Positions 21,651-33,600 of a stretch of DNA of 64,000 nt are shown piece by piece. A program made the translations under genes and the position numbers. A model generated the notes under the pieces. The model worked only from the letters and a program-made list of their open reading frames with translations, did no database searches and had not been told where the DNA came from. The stretch is from Calonectria ilicicola (lineage: Eukaryota > Ascomycota > Sordariomycetes > Hypocreales > Nectriaceae): assembly GCA_020809705.1 (NCBI GenBank), contig CP085830.1, positions 868,001 to 932,000 on the forward strand, written 5' to 3'. The stretch's first letter is position 1. The number at the start of each line of letters is the position of its first letter.

Positions 21651-24600
21651 ATGACCCCACAAATACCCACACGATCCAACAGCGACAACGTGTCGCGCCC
21701 ACAGCTTCACAGAAAGATCCAGGACCTAATATCCACCGTTCCACCAGGGGAATCTCCTAAGGCTGCGTTTTTTGATCAGATTTGGCCAGAATTGGAGCAA
21801 GACTATACTTCAATGGTTCAAGAATTGATTCAATATTGCAAGACCGAAATTACGCGTCAAGATATCCCAGTTACTGTCGAAGGCAGACCAAAATCTCGCG
21901 CTTCTATTAAGCAGACCCTTGATAGCAGGGAGCAGTCTAGGATCGTAGACGGCAAGGGTGGATGTACAACCATCCAAAATATATTTGACGAGATGCATGA
22001 TCTTGCAGGTATTAGAATTGTTGTTGATTACCCAACCGATATCAAGAAGGCGAACCAATTCATCAATAATGTCTTCCAAACAGATAAAGGAGCCAAATCA
22101 TGTCAAACGGGATCGTCAAGTCGGAAAGATGTGGCAGCCATGGTTTGGTGCCTACGAAAGCTACAACCATCGAGTCTGTCTTTGCCCCCAAGCTCAAAGC
22201 CTTTTCCACCAATACCGGAACATCATGTTCGAAATTCAACTCACTAGCCTGCCGGAAAGTCTGTATAACAAATTGGCGCACCCTCTACTATACAAAGAAA
22301 TACCTGGGAGTCTATCTCGCCAAGATGAAATGGTAATCGACATGGCACACGGAAATGCGCTTTGCTACTCAATGTGTGTTCTATATATGCAAGACGAAAT
22401 GAAAGATCGTTCGAGACATCTGGAGAATCCAGAGCATCGTGATGCCATGCGAAAAATAGCTTCCACGCCACCAGGCGAACAATCGGACGAAGATATGGCT
22501 GCGTTGGTACAAATGACACCAAATCTTCCTTTCAATGATTTCCCCAAGAAAAAAGACTCTCATACGAAAAGAAGGGGATCTTTTGGAAACACTGTCTCAG
22601 TTGAATCTTTTCTGAATGCATTTGATACGCTACCCGAAGACTGTGATTCCATTAAGAATTTATGGGCATGTTTGACAGACAAAATAAAGCAATGGGACTT
22701 ATCACTAATCAAAGTGGAAGAAGCTGTCGGCAACCAAGCAAGGGCATTGGTTAAATTTGATCTTGATGAGAAGGACAATGAATGTCTCAAGACGTTGTGT
22801 GTCATCAACCCTGAAACGCAAAAGTCTGCAATCCAGGAACGAAAAGGGGGCTTATTGCAGGATGCATACAGTTGGATCCTTGATCATGACGATTTTCTAA
22901 GGTTCATGAATGATGTCGACAACAAATTATTTTGGATTAAAGGGGATCCAGGCAAAGGGAAAACAATGCTTCTTTGTGGGATTATTGACTACTTGAAGCA
23001 ATCCCAAACAGTTTCATATTTCTTCTTGCAAGCGACAGAGAAACACGAGGAGAGAAATGGCACAGCAGTGCTTCGTAGTCTGGTTTGGCTTCTCTCAAGA
23101 CACATTCAGGCCTCATATCGCATGTTCGAAGGAGATACGATACTGAGGGCGCAAACCTCTTTGATGATAAATATGCTTTTGCGGCCTTGGAAAAGATCCT
23201 TGAAGAGGTACTCCAGGATTCGGTTTTAAAAGACGCATTTTTAATCATTGATGCCTTGGATGAGTGCTCGGAATCAGATCGAAAGCGGCTCATCAACCTT
23301 ATTACCAGACTCTCTGCGTCCTATCCCACCAAGTGGATTGTATCAAGTCGTAATTGGCTTGAGATTGAAGAAGAATTCGAAATCGCCAAGAATGTTAAAG
23401 TATCACTGGAGTTCAATCAGGACTCTGTATCGGCGGCGGTCGACACATTCATTGACTATAAGGTCAAACGACTGGCCAAGATGAAAGCATATAATTCGGA
23501 TATGAAGGAAAGGATCACCCAATTTTTGAAAGACAAATCAAGCGATACATTTCTTTGGGTAGCCTTGGTATGTGCAGTTTTGGAACATACCCACCGTCGA
23601 AATACCCTGAAAAAACTCGAATCTCTCCCGAAGGGACTAGATACACTCTATCAACGCATGTTAGATCAAATCTCATTGTCTGATGACGCAGACTACTATC
23701 GACAGATACTTGCTACCGCCTGCGTTGTCTTCCGCCCACTCAAAATACACGAGTTGTCCGTTCTTGTCCAGGGCCTTGATGAGTTTGAATCCAGTGATTT
23801 GGAGGATATCATCAAAGAATGCGGTTCATTCCTGACCATACGAGACGGCATCATATACTTTGTGCACCAATCAGCCCAGGAATTTCTAACAGATGTATTC
23901 GACAGGATATCATCCTTGGGAATCCAAGAACAACACCGCCTCCTTTTTCAACAAACCTTGGGTTCATTAGGTGTTCTCCGACATGATATTTACAACATTG
24001 GAGATCCAGGATTTGAAATTTATGATATCGACGCCGTACGACCGGAGCCCGACCCACTATCTGGTGTTGAGTATTCAAGCATTTATTGGGTCGAGCATTT
24101 TGAACAAATCCAAGATGATTTTAGGCAATCAACTGACTACGAAATGATTGCCCACTTTATAAAATTCCGTCTTTTAAACTGGCTCGAGGCCCTAGGCCTG
24201 CAAAAGAGAATAGTAGAAGGAACCTTAGCAGTTAGGAAGCTTCATGAGATTTTGGTGAGAGCGCAATTACTCATGGGTTGCAACAAATGGAACCTGCCTC
24301 TCAAATAGCAAAACGAGATGGAATATGATCTAGGAAGCCTGGTTGAGGATGTAGAAAGATTCGTTTTATTTTTCATGCCAGCCTTGGACACAAGACCTTT
24401 CCAAGTCTATGTATCAGCGCTTATCTTTAGCCCGGCCACAAGCCTGGTCAAAAGACTATACGCAGAGATGAAGCCAAATTGGATTAAAATAACCCCGGAA
24501 GGGTCGATAAACTGGGACCCAGCCATCCAATCATTTGAAGGGCATCTTCATGACGTCGTTAAATTGGCTTTTTCAAATAATGAAAAGTATCTTGTGTCGA

Positions 24601-26462
24601 AGTCTGAGCGCGGAATAGTGAGAATATGGGATCTATCTTCGAGCCAATGCGTTCAAGTACTCGATAGAGTATACGGCGGTGATACGTTCGCCTTTTCGCC
24701 GGATGACCAACAGCTGTTGTTTTTGGGACGAATCATTGAATTTTGGGATACAAATTCTTGGTCATGCATTAAATGGATTGATGGTCATTATAAAAGTAAT
24801 GTTCAAGTTTCCTTTTCACCGGACGGCAAATCATTCGCAACCAGCTCAGACGATGGTTTCGTTAAAATGTGGGATTTAGCTACGGGAGACTGCACTCGAA
24901 CAACGCAGGTCCTTTATCAAGTACAGTCAATCTCGTTCTCTAGGGATGGCAAGCAGTTGGCGTCTGGTGGAATGAGGCGTCCGGTCATGTTGTGGGATGC
25001 ACACACTGGCGAGTGCATCTCTGAATTTGATTGTGATATGGAAAGTGTTACTTCAGTTGCCTTTTCGCCAGGAAATGCAAACCTTCTCGCCGCTGCATCA
25101 TACTACATGGAATTAAGCACATGGCAAACACCATGGGGTAAAATCAGAATATGGGACACGGCACAGGGCGCATGCATCCGAATGTTCCGGTACCAAGATG
25201 CAAATGTGCTTTTTTTCCCAGTGATATTCATCTCGAGAGAGGATAGTCGGTATCATATAGCGTCATGTTCAAGGGATAGAAGCATCATGCTGTGGGACGA
25301 GGAAGGATACCACACCAAAATCCCCACAAACCATAATTTCGAGTTGACAGCTTTGGCCTATGCTCCGAAAAAGCAGTTGTTTGCCTCGGGCTCGGTCGAC
25401 AAAACAATCAAAATATGGGATGCGAGACAAGCCTTAGACCCACACGCCCCCCAACAGGAAATTGCACAACAGGAAACCGACGACATTCCATACAGCGTAC
25501 TTTCATGCACCGGCCGGTGGCTCGCAGTTTTCCATCGCGACAGGACTGTCTCGATTTGGGATACATCCACAAACTCCTACCATCCCACTCCCAGGCTACA
25601 CGAATGTGATGGATTCGGTTCCTTCTCGCCAAATGACCGTTGGTTTGTAAGTGGGGGTATTATTTGGGACACAACAAATTGGTCCCAAATCCCGATGTCC
25701 CACCTCGATGACTTGAATCTTGTATTTTCCTCAGATGACCAGTTTCTCGCATTTTATTCAGAAAAGTCACATGCAACTCATATTTGGGACATGCTTGCAA
25801 ACAAAGAAAAAATAAAAATCCCCGATCAACACCACTTTGTTGCGTTTTCATTCGACAACCATAGTGTCGCACTGGCCTCCAACACAACCATCTACATTTA
25901 CGACATAGACACAGGTAATATGACAGGCAATTGGACTCATAATCGGGCAGAGCTACACAAGATTGTGTTCTCAGCAGATTCCTCATACTTCGCTATTTCT
26001 TTCCGCGAAAAAGTCGTGGTATGGAATTTGGATACAAAAGCAAAGGTTTGTGAGTTGGACGAAGAGCAATCCTACCACGATGATATTGCTCTAAATCAAA
26101 AATATTTTGTCTCTGTTGGCTCATATGATATCCAAGCCTACGACATAGACACGGGCGCTCGAGTTGTACACTGTCACCACTCGATATCCTTGAAGAATCC
26201 ACTCTTCAATCGCACAAATGATTCACATCTGAGCACAAACCTAGGAGTTATTCGCCTAGATGAAATTGCAAAATACAAAGTCCAAGACAAATTAATATAT
26301 CAGGGATATGGTTTAGGCGATGAGGGTAGCTGGATAATGAAAGAGGACAAACAAGTGTTATGGCTCCCCTTCGAATACCGAACCGAAAACACGATCATCG
26401 CCGACTCAACCGTATTTATACCGCGAGAATCAGGCTTTGTAACAAAGATTGAGCTGAGCTAA
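21651..26462 (+). pseudogene. NLR-type protein: RelA/SpoT-like, NACHT and WD40 repeats; three lesions
   Basis: A fungal NOD-like receptor of about 1600 codons. The N-terminal region matches the RelA/SpoT (alarmone synthetase) fold: GRPKSRASIKQTL, MHDLAGIRIVVDYPTDI, and after a frame change FEIQLTSLPESLYNKLAHPL. The NACHT ATPase follows, with Walker A GDPGKGKTMLL (about 22944-22976) and Walker B LIIDALDEC (about 23242-23268). About a dozen diverged WD40 units run from about 24530 to 26190 (WDLSS, WDTNS, WDLATGD, WDAHTGE and so on). In such receptors the WD40 part senses a ligand, NACHT oligomerises and the N-terminal domain is the effector. Three breaks interrupt the reading frame: one extra base between 22076 and 22090, one missing base between 23095 and 23112, and a TAG at 24306-24308 with the same frame continuing. 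No intron of workable size explains any of them. A pseudogene or an allele with sequence errors are the main options. The start ATG at 21651 is good. Confidence 0.85.
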
Positions 26463-27086
26463 TGCGACATGAAGCAAATCAGTTGTCTATTCGTATTAGA
26501 TACACGATTTATCAATTACTTAAATATTTATGGGTAGCAATTGTACCTGGTCAAAGGGTGGTCATCGTTAAAGTGCTGTGCAATGCCGCAAGAGGTGTCG
26601 TGGTGTAATCATGAGAAATTTCAATATGCTAGAACCAAGTCAGTTGATTCTACGCAGGCTCAAATTAGCCCACTAAGAAGGTAATTGAATCATCAGATTG
26701 GATTTATTGCGGGGATGGGTGCGACGATCACTCTAAGTAATCTAGTTCAATTATTGGCGGTCATGAGTAATGGATACGTCACTTGCAGTCTGACTGCCTT
26801 GAAGCAGGTTCCAACGTCACATCGCGCCATCCAGAATCGATGACATCTTCACTGCCACCACGTCAGTCTCCCGATCGCAATCCGGTTTGTTGTAAATCCA
26901 GAAATTGTTCGCATTGATGAATATAGCACAAACTTGGTCATTTTCTTTCATCATAATAAAAGCCGCAAGATTTCTAACTTTTTTTTTATCAAACTGTTCC
27001 TCCTTCTGCAGCGACCGCAGCCACACCACCCCTGTTCTTTTTTTTGTTTTGGATAAAATACAATCCAAATACTCGCATTCGCAAAG
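26463..27086. other. Intergenic region
   Basis: About 620 bases holding the 3' end of the NLR gene and the promoter of the small gene at 27087. A CT/T-rich tract near 26970-27055 sits just upstream of that start. No gene is seen. Confidence 0.4.
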
Positions 27087-27524
27087 ATGCCGCCATCTCC
27101 AACACAAGTATTCTATGCCCCGAATACAAACAAGCGAGCGTGGAAAACTGACATCGAGGTTAGGAAGAAGAGATTCAGGGCCAGGACTACCGCGACGACG
27201 TCGAAAGCGAGGAAGAAAAACAAGTAGCCCCTAAGCCAAAGAAGAAGTCAAAGGTTGCAAGGCGCAAACGACCAGCATGGCTTGATGAGTCCATGGAAGA
27301 TGAGAAGCAGATGGCGCAAAACAATTGGAACATGCAGCAGATGCAGCAGCAACAGCAGCCAAAGGGTGGTGGTGGTGATGACACATTGAAGTTACGCCTT
27401 GACTTGAACTTAGAGGTCGAAATCGAACTTAAGGCGAGAATTCACGGCGACCTCACGCTTCAGCTACTGTAAGTACAAATTATATGCCCGATATGGATCG
27501 TTACTAAAGGTTCTTAGTGGTTAG
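27087..27524 (+). CDS. Small conserved hypothetical protein, three exons
   Basis: I assembled this from splice signals. Exon 1 is 27087-27107, exon 2 is 27164-27468 and exon 3 is 27518-27524. Intron 1 is 56 bases, with branch AACTGAC and acceptor GGTTAG, though donor GTATTC is weak. Intron 2 is 49 bases, with donor GTAAGT and acceptor TTCTTAG. The product is 110 residues: an acidic start, a basic run (APKPKKKSKVARRKRP), a Gln/Met-rich run, a Gly run, and a C terminus containing LKLRLDLNLEVEIELKARIH. That C-terminal block matches, from memory, a small protein of unknown function found widely in Sordariomycetes. If intron 2 were retained, the frame would still stop at once (27470-27472) and the product would be one residue shorter. 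Nuclear location is suggested by the basic run. Confidence 0.6.
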
Positions 27525-28408
27525 ATGTGTACTTGGACCTTTGGGCGCGTCTTTGTACCAAATCATTTGAGATGGGGTCTACGTAGATGGACACCTATTT
27601 ATGATTGTGTATTAATAAACGAAATTCAAGTTAAAACCGTTCAAATAATTCAGTCAAAGAGTCGTCTGAAATAGACATTGCACAAACGGCACTAAACCAT
27701 AACCAGCGACTAAGGATGACACGCCTTGCGCACTGCCTAGATGTCGGTTGCCTTAGAACTTCAATGCTTGGATGACTTCCTCTACAGTCAAATGATATTT
27801 TTGCTTTTGGGATTACGGCAAAATCGAGGGGAAACTTCAATTGTTGTCTGAGGCTGCTAGTGATCTTGGTGTCACCCATGCATGGTCTAGCCACCAATGT
27901 CGTGACTTGTTACCCTTAGCTTCTTGTTGTAACAGGGCATCGCTGTGCACGCCGACTTTCTAGAGTTGGATGGATGAAGGCGCAGTGGTTTATAATACTT
28001 ATGATGCCTGTGAAAGACACTGGGAACATCATCAGCATAGTGTCTTCTCGATTTATCAATCCAAAAGCCCGAGAACGCTCTTTTTAGCGCCTCGTTGTGT
28101 GCTTACACCAAGAGTTCCCCATTTCCGGAACGCCACTAATTAGATTAGAAAATTGGTAGCTAGACTAGACTGAGGCTGTTGCAAAAATAGTCTCATTCAC
28201 CCCATACAGTGGACATGATTGATTGGCTCATTGACTTTTCGACTAAAACCAACATTAGTTTGTCTCGGGAGAACTTTGTTTCCGTTTGGTACGAAAAAAA
28301 ACGGGATTGGGTAATAGAATTCACGTCGATAGCGAGTTCAACCTCTCGTTTATAATCGGTTTGGGCAGGTAGATAAACTAAGCGAAAACTAATGTTGCAT
28401 TTGTCCAA
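27525..28408. other. Intergenic region
   Basis: About 880 bases between convergent genes. An 88-codon reverse frame at 27631-27897 starts only with GTG and is not recognisable. No gene is called. Confidence 0.4.
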
Positions 28409-29310
28409 TTACTGGCCCAAATATCCACCATCAACCACAAGCACCTCTCCTGAGACAAATTGGCTAGCATTACTGCAAAGAAATACAGTAGGACCAGCAA
28501 GGTCTGCCGAAGCACCCCATCTACCAGCTGGGCAACGAGCGATTCGTGCGGCATATTGCTGAGGATCTCCCTGAAGATCGGTGTTGCTACCGAGGTCTTA
28601 GTCAGCTCTGCCCACGTCCTTTTGCGAGTCGGAAAACATACATATCTGTTGCAATGGCTCCAGGTGCAATTGCATTGACTTGGATATTATGCTTGGCCCA
28701 TTCATTGCTGAGGGCTTTAGTCAACTGTGCCACGGCCCCCTTGGAAGCGGAATACGGCGCGACAATATCACCCCCAATGAAGCTGTTGATGGATGCGACA
28801 TTGACAATCTTGCCAACTCTCCTGGGAATCATGTGTCGACCAGCTGCTTGGCAGAGAAAGAATAGTGCCTTTTGATTAACATCGATGACCTACTATACAT
28901 GAGCTTGGTTAATAGTCAGATTCAATGGCTCATACGCTGTTCCAATCTTCCTCCGTCACTGATATGGACTCTTTTCTTTTAAGCAAGCCGCCACAGTTAA
29001 CCAGGATATCTATACGGTTATCCATAACATCTAAAGCCTTTTGAAAGACGGATTTGACGTCGTCCATGTTGGAAAGGTCACAGGAAACGACCTCCACTTT
29101 GACACCCTTGGCACGAATTGCGTCAGCTGTATCGGTATTTCCAACGTCTCGTTGAGCAATGCAAAGCGACGCCCCTGCATCAGCTAGGGTATGTGCCATT
29201 GCAGCTCCAATACCCCGCGAGCCTCCGGTAACAAGTGCATTTTTACCTCGAAGGGAAAATAGCTCAAGAGCAGGGAGAGCAGGGGTGGGAGCTGCTGCTA
29301 AAGTGGTCAT
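28409..29310 (-). CDS. Short-chain dehydrogenase/reductase (SDR), deoxygluconate-dehydrogenase-like
   Basis: A classical SDR of 266 residues in three exons: 29310-28936, 28889-28642 and 28586-28409. Introns are 46 and 55 bases, with donors GTATGA and GTATGT, acceptors GTAG and GGTAG, and matching phases. The cofactor motif TGGSRGIG is at residues 28-35, catalytic Ser158 in NVASINSF, and Y171-x3-K175 in APYSASKG. The usual NNAG structural motif reads NCGG at 105-108. The C terminus (GRWGASADLAG, SGEVLVVDGGYLG) is typical of the KduD/2-deoxy-D-gluconate 3-dehydrogenase group and related NAD(P)H carbonyl reductases. The last exon is easily missed because its frame begins without an ATG. The substrate is unproven. 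Confidence 0.9.
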
Positions 29311-29700
29311 ATCGGGGTTTGTATGAGCGATGTCGATTTTTTAGAGAGCGTGCTAGCTATTCAAAAAGATCTTAGAGGAATGAATATTCACGATAGTAAG
29401 TTGATTCGATGCAAAGGATAGTGCAGCTAGATCTAGAAGCCATGGCATCAACACTCAGTCACGTGGATCGGCTCACCTTCCGAGAGTCTGAATCTCATCA
29501 TTTTAACTATTAAATAAACCTGTGAATTGGCGGCGGTAGCTGGCAAAAAAAAAGAGGGGGGTCGGTTCCTATCCGAGCCAGCCCGGCATTCCAAGACTTG
29601 CCTAGTTCAGTTTTGAGGTGTGCGCTGATACTCGCGACACGAGACCGATTGCTCACCAAGATCAAAATGGCAATTTGGGGTTGGGGAAATCATTCAACCA
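29311..29700. other. Intergenic region
   Basis: About 390 bases between the divergently read SDR and the tRNA. It would hold the SDR promoter. Nothing else is recognised. Confidence 0.4.
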
Positions 29701-29793
29701 GACACTTTGGCCGAGTGGTTAAGGCGATGCCCTGCTATCAAGCATATCAAGGCATTGTGTTCGCACGCGCAGGTTCGAATCCTGCAGGTGTCG
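29701..29793 (+). tRNA. tRNA-Ser(GCU) with a 12-base intron
   Basis: A class II tRNA. The acceptor stem is GACACTT with AGGTGTC and discriminator G at 29793. The D arm is GCC/GGC, the anticodon stem ATGCC/GGCAT, the variable arm GTG-ttcg-CAC, and the T arm GCAGG-TTCGAAT-CCTGC. The anticodon loop has 19 bases. Removing 12 bases after position 37 (29738-29749, approximately) leaves CTGCTAA with anticodon GCT, which reads AGC/AGU serine codons. A T-run at 29794-29800 is a normal RNA polymerase III terminator. The mature length is 81 bases before CCA addition. Confidence 0.95.
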
Positions 29794-30665
29794 TTTTTTT
29801 GCATTTTTGCCGCTTGTAAGGCTTAGTGTCACTGTTTCATTTTAAAATATTTTAGTGCCAAGTTCCTAGTTCGCCGTTCCTTGAAGGGCGGGCGTTACAC
29901 ATGTCTCACTAGAGAGTTGTTTCAAATAGGCCCTCACATTCCAAAATTTGCTGCAATTTCCGAATAAAAAAAAACGGTCGACTATCCTATTGGACCTGGA
30001 TCCAAAACCTGAAATACGTTGTGTTGTAATATCACCAATTCTTGCATCAGGACTGTCGCTGTAATTGAAACTTGTAAACATAATCTCGGAAGTATTATTC
30101 ATCATTTCCATATGGCACTTGAATAAATTTACGCGAGATGCCGAAGTGATCATCATCTCTATACATGAACGAGTAGTTTTTGGTAAAAGACTCATTTGTT
30201 CGTACTGGTCATATTCAATAAATAACTAGTTCGAAATATTTGTACTAACGGCAATCACAAAAGAAAGAGTAGAGGAACCGAGAGGTTCTGGTCCCGCTTT
30301 AATGATCTTGCATACCAATAAAGTCTTAACTGAGACCACACTCCATGTTTCAAACCTAAGATGCTCAGAGGCATCAATAAGCATTCCATAACTCGCTCCG
30401 AGACGCTCACCCCAACCTGATTAGCTGAAGATAACGCCTGGTATTGAATGTAATAAGCCCTATGTCGATGGTTGAGGTGAATGCGAGGCACATTAACAGG
30501 AGGTCCACCCAGTCTTCCTTGGAATACTCTATCACCCAGATTTCTTTTCACCACACTCATTTCAACACCACTTTGACCTCTTTGAACAACAACTTGCGCC
30601 GAAATAAAATTTTATTTCAAAGGTTACAAGTTTTGCTCATCGGAAAAAGTGACTAGAAGGCGTAC
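29794..30665. other. Intergenic region
   Basis: About 870 bases. Two reverse ATG-started frames (30195-29866, 109 codons; 30560-30255, 101 codons) occur here, but neither resembles a family nor splices convincingly to the other. They are left uncalled. Confidence 0.35.
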
Positions 30666-33600
30666 ATGGCATTCTCTCCCGAAGTTAGCAGCGCTCTGTC
30701 TTCTCCCGATCTTTGCCGCAGCTGATCTTACTGTTGCCACTGGTGACTCGAGCGACACTTTCTTCGATAATGTCTTCAATTCTATCTTTGGGTCGACTCC
30801 TGGATTCACAGAAGTGTCCGCGGCACCAGATGGTGACCGATTGGCCTATGGAATTTTTAACAACCTGCCAGAGGGAATGACATGGGGCGCCATACTGTCG
30901 ACTGGAAAAGTCTCCCAGTTCGATGGGACCCTTTCCAGCACGGGCTTTGGTTATGGCCCTGGTGCTTACTGTTCGGGATGGGATAGATCTGCCTTCTTGG
31001 CTACTTTTACTGCGGACCCTGACATCGCGTGGGTGCAGATCAACTACGTATTTGCCACAAATGAGGATGGGTGAATAATACATGAGGCCTGAAATGCAAA
31101 TTTATGCTAATGCACATGAAAAGTTCAGGACCACGATCCATGGCGCCAGATACATTGACCGTCACTCTTAACGGCAAATAAGTGATTGAATCGGATACTA
31201 ATTCGCCGGACTTCAGCACGACCATCCCCACTGCTGAGTATGGGTATCTGCGTTCAACAGGATTGCAGTCTGTCACGGTACCCATAGCGGTTGGAAAGCC
31301 AAACGAGATGATTCTCGTCATCTGTGACGGAGGAGATCAGCTTATTGACTCTGCGGTGTTTGTTGATGCGATACCTATCAAGGCAACACCCTCCAACAAC
31401 CAACTGGCAACCGTGCCAGGTTGGCCTTATCTCGGCTGCTTTTCCATGGATGACATCAGTAGCTTTATTGGCCAACCACAATTTATGGACGCAGATAACA
31501 CACCATCAAATTGCGCTCTTAATTGTGATCATAGGCGATACTTTGCCGTAATTGGAAGGTGAGTAGCTTTGAACAAGTCAAGCGAACAACAGCGATGTTA
31601 ACAGAGATTTGTAGTGCCTGCTTCTGCCTAAACGACGCGATTGGCGGTCCCGTTCCTTTCGCTGTCAATAAAATGAGTGATAGTATATGTGATATGCCGT
31701 GCGCTGGTGACCCCACAATTTCTTGTGGTAGTACATCGGGCGGTCTTCGTCTGAACCGTAGATCTGGTATCGCCGGCGCCTCAGTCTATGGGCCCAAAGT
31801 GGCGGACGATAGCGCCGGCAATACCCCAGATAGTTCAAGTTCGATAGAGAGCACTCCGGCTAACAACACTCCTACTCCGGACAGCACTCCTATCCCAGAC
31901 AGCACTCCTATCCCAGACAGCACTCCTATTACGGAGAGTCCTCTTGCTGTAGGCAACACTCCTCCTGCAGATAGCACAACAATAATTGATACTACCACCA
32001 CCACGGTTAGTACTACTGCAGATAGCAATATTGGCAGCACTACTATCACAGGCAGCGCTAGCGATACTACTGCAGTAATCAGCACTGTGACAAGTACTAC
32101 TAACAGCGGCACCACTACCATTACGCAAGTTACCACATCCGTTGCAGTCGCCACCACCACCTCATCTGCGCGAACCCCCAGATTTTCTGCCCATCCTATC
32201 GATCTAAGTATAGCTATAATCCTTGGAGGATTACTTATTGACTTAATAGATGACCTCGGAAACACCATCAGAGCTGTGTAAGTATCTAAAATAACTTTGG
32301 ACACATTACTTTACTAATTATTTGTCCATTTGCAGGAGTTTGCGTCCAACCAGGGGCCAGGTGTCCAGCATTAGAATTCCTCTTGTCACCTTCGCAATTC
32401 ATCAGGGTGATTTGGTTTCGATATCGTTCCAATTTGGATTCGGCCCTAGGTTCTGGAAGCGTGATGCAAACGCTTGCACCCTTCAAGTCATGTATAATGG
32501 TGCATCTGTTTATGAAGAGCAAGTGGCGAGTGCGGATAGTCTCCAGGACGTCGCCACCAACCCCGTTGCTCACGATGGCAGCAGTCAGCCTGAAGTTAAA
32601 TTCCTCTACAGCTGTGGAGGCACTCCTGTCCCTATTACTATCGCCAAGGTTGCCGTCAATACCGCCAGTCAAGTCTCGGCTACCCCAAGCGACTCTAGTG
32701 CTACGATTGACACCACCACTGGTACTCATCCCAGCCTAACTGACTCGAATCAGGTAAGCCCAGCTCTAGCAACTTCTGTGAAGGATTCCCACAGCCATAC
32801 AAAGCAGTTGCGATGCGTTAATCATCGATATGAACGCCCAGTTCTAGACTTGGGAACACCGACGAAGCCAAATGTAACTTTGACTAACATCCTTCTTAAT
32901 ACAGAGCAGCGGATCAACGGCAACTCTCAGTAACTCGGAGCTTACAACAGCAACTGCTGGGCCGACCAGCAAGCCCGAAGTTAATGGGTTTGAATTTGCC
33001 GGATGTTTGTCTTCTGGGCAAGGTTTCACCGAGTTCAGAGAGGTCGGAAAGAGTCTCAAGATGACTCCTGAGTTATGCATCTCTCTAGCTGGGAAGGCAA
33101 ACCATATTGGCCTCAATTTCGAGTTCGTTCCCCGCTATATCCAACTAATTCATAACCTAACATCAATCTTAGCACTTGCTATGCTGCAGACAGCACCAAA
33201 GGCACGGAGCTCACTGAAACCGGACGATGCAACATTCGTTGCCCAGGAGATCCCAGCGCGTCGTGTAGTGGAGTGGACAGCACTGAATCACACAGGCTCC
33301 GCCGAGATGTGCCCTCTGGCCTTCTGCTCACTCTTTATAGCCGAGCAGTGATTTTGGCCACTTCCTCATCTAACGCGGTCTCTGCAACCGCCGGTGCAGG
33401 GCTTCCCGGAATCGTTACTAGAACTGTAACCGGCCCTGGGCGCACTGTTGTTGAAACCGCGACTGTTCCCCGGGGCACCATCGTCGAAACCGTGGCTATC
33501 ACCAGGACCGTGCAAGGTGTTTGCACAACCGACTACAATACTGTCACCTACACATACTACCCTGGTGATGGAATGGAGCTGACAACAGCGATGCTCCCAT

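Noticed and set aside
29866..30560. Two reverse ATG-started frames
   Set aside because: No recognisable domain and no convincing splice between them; chance frames in intergenic DNA are likely.
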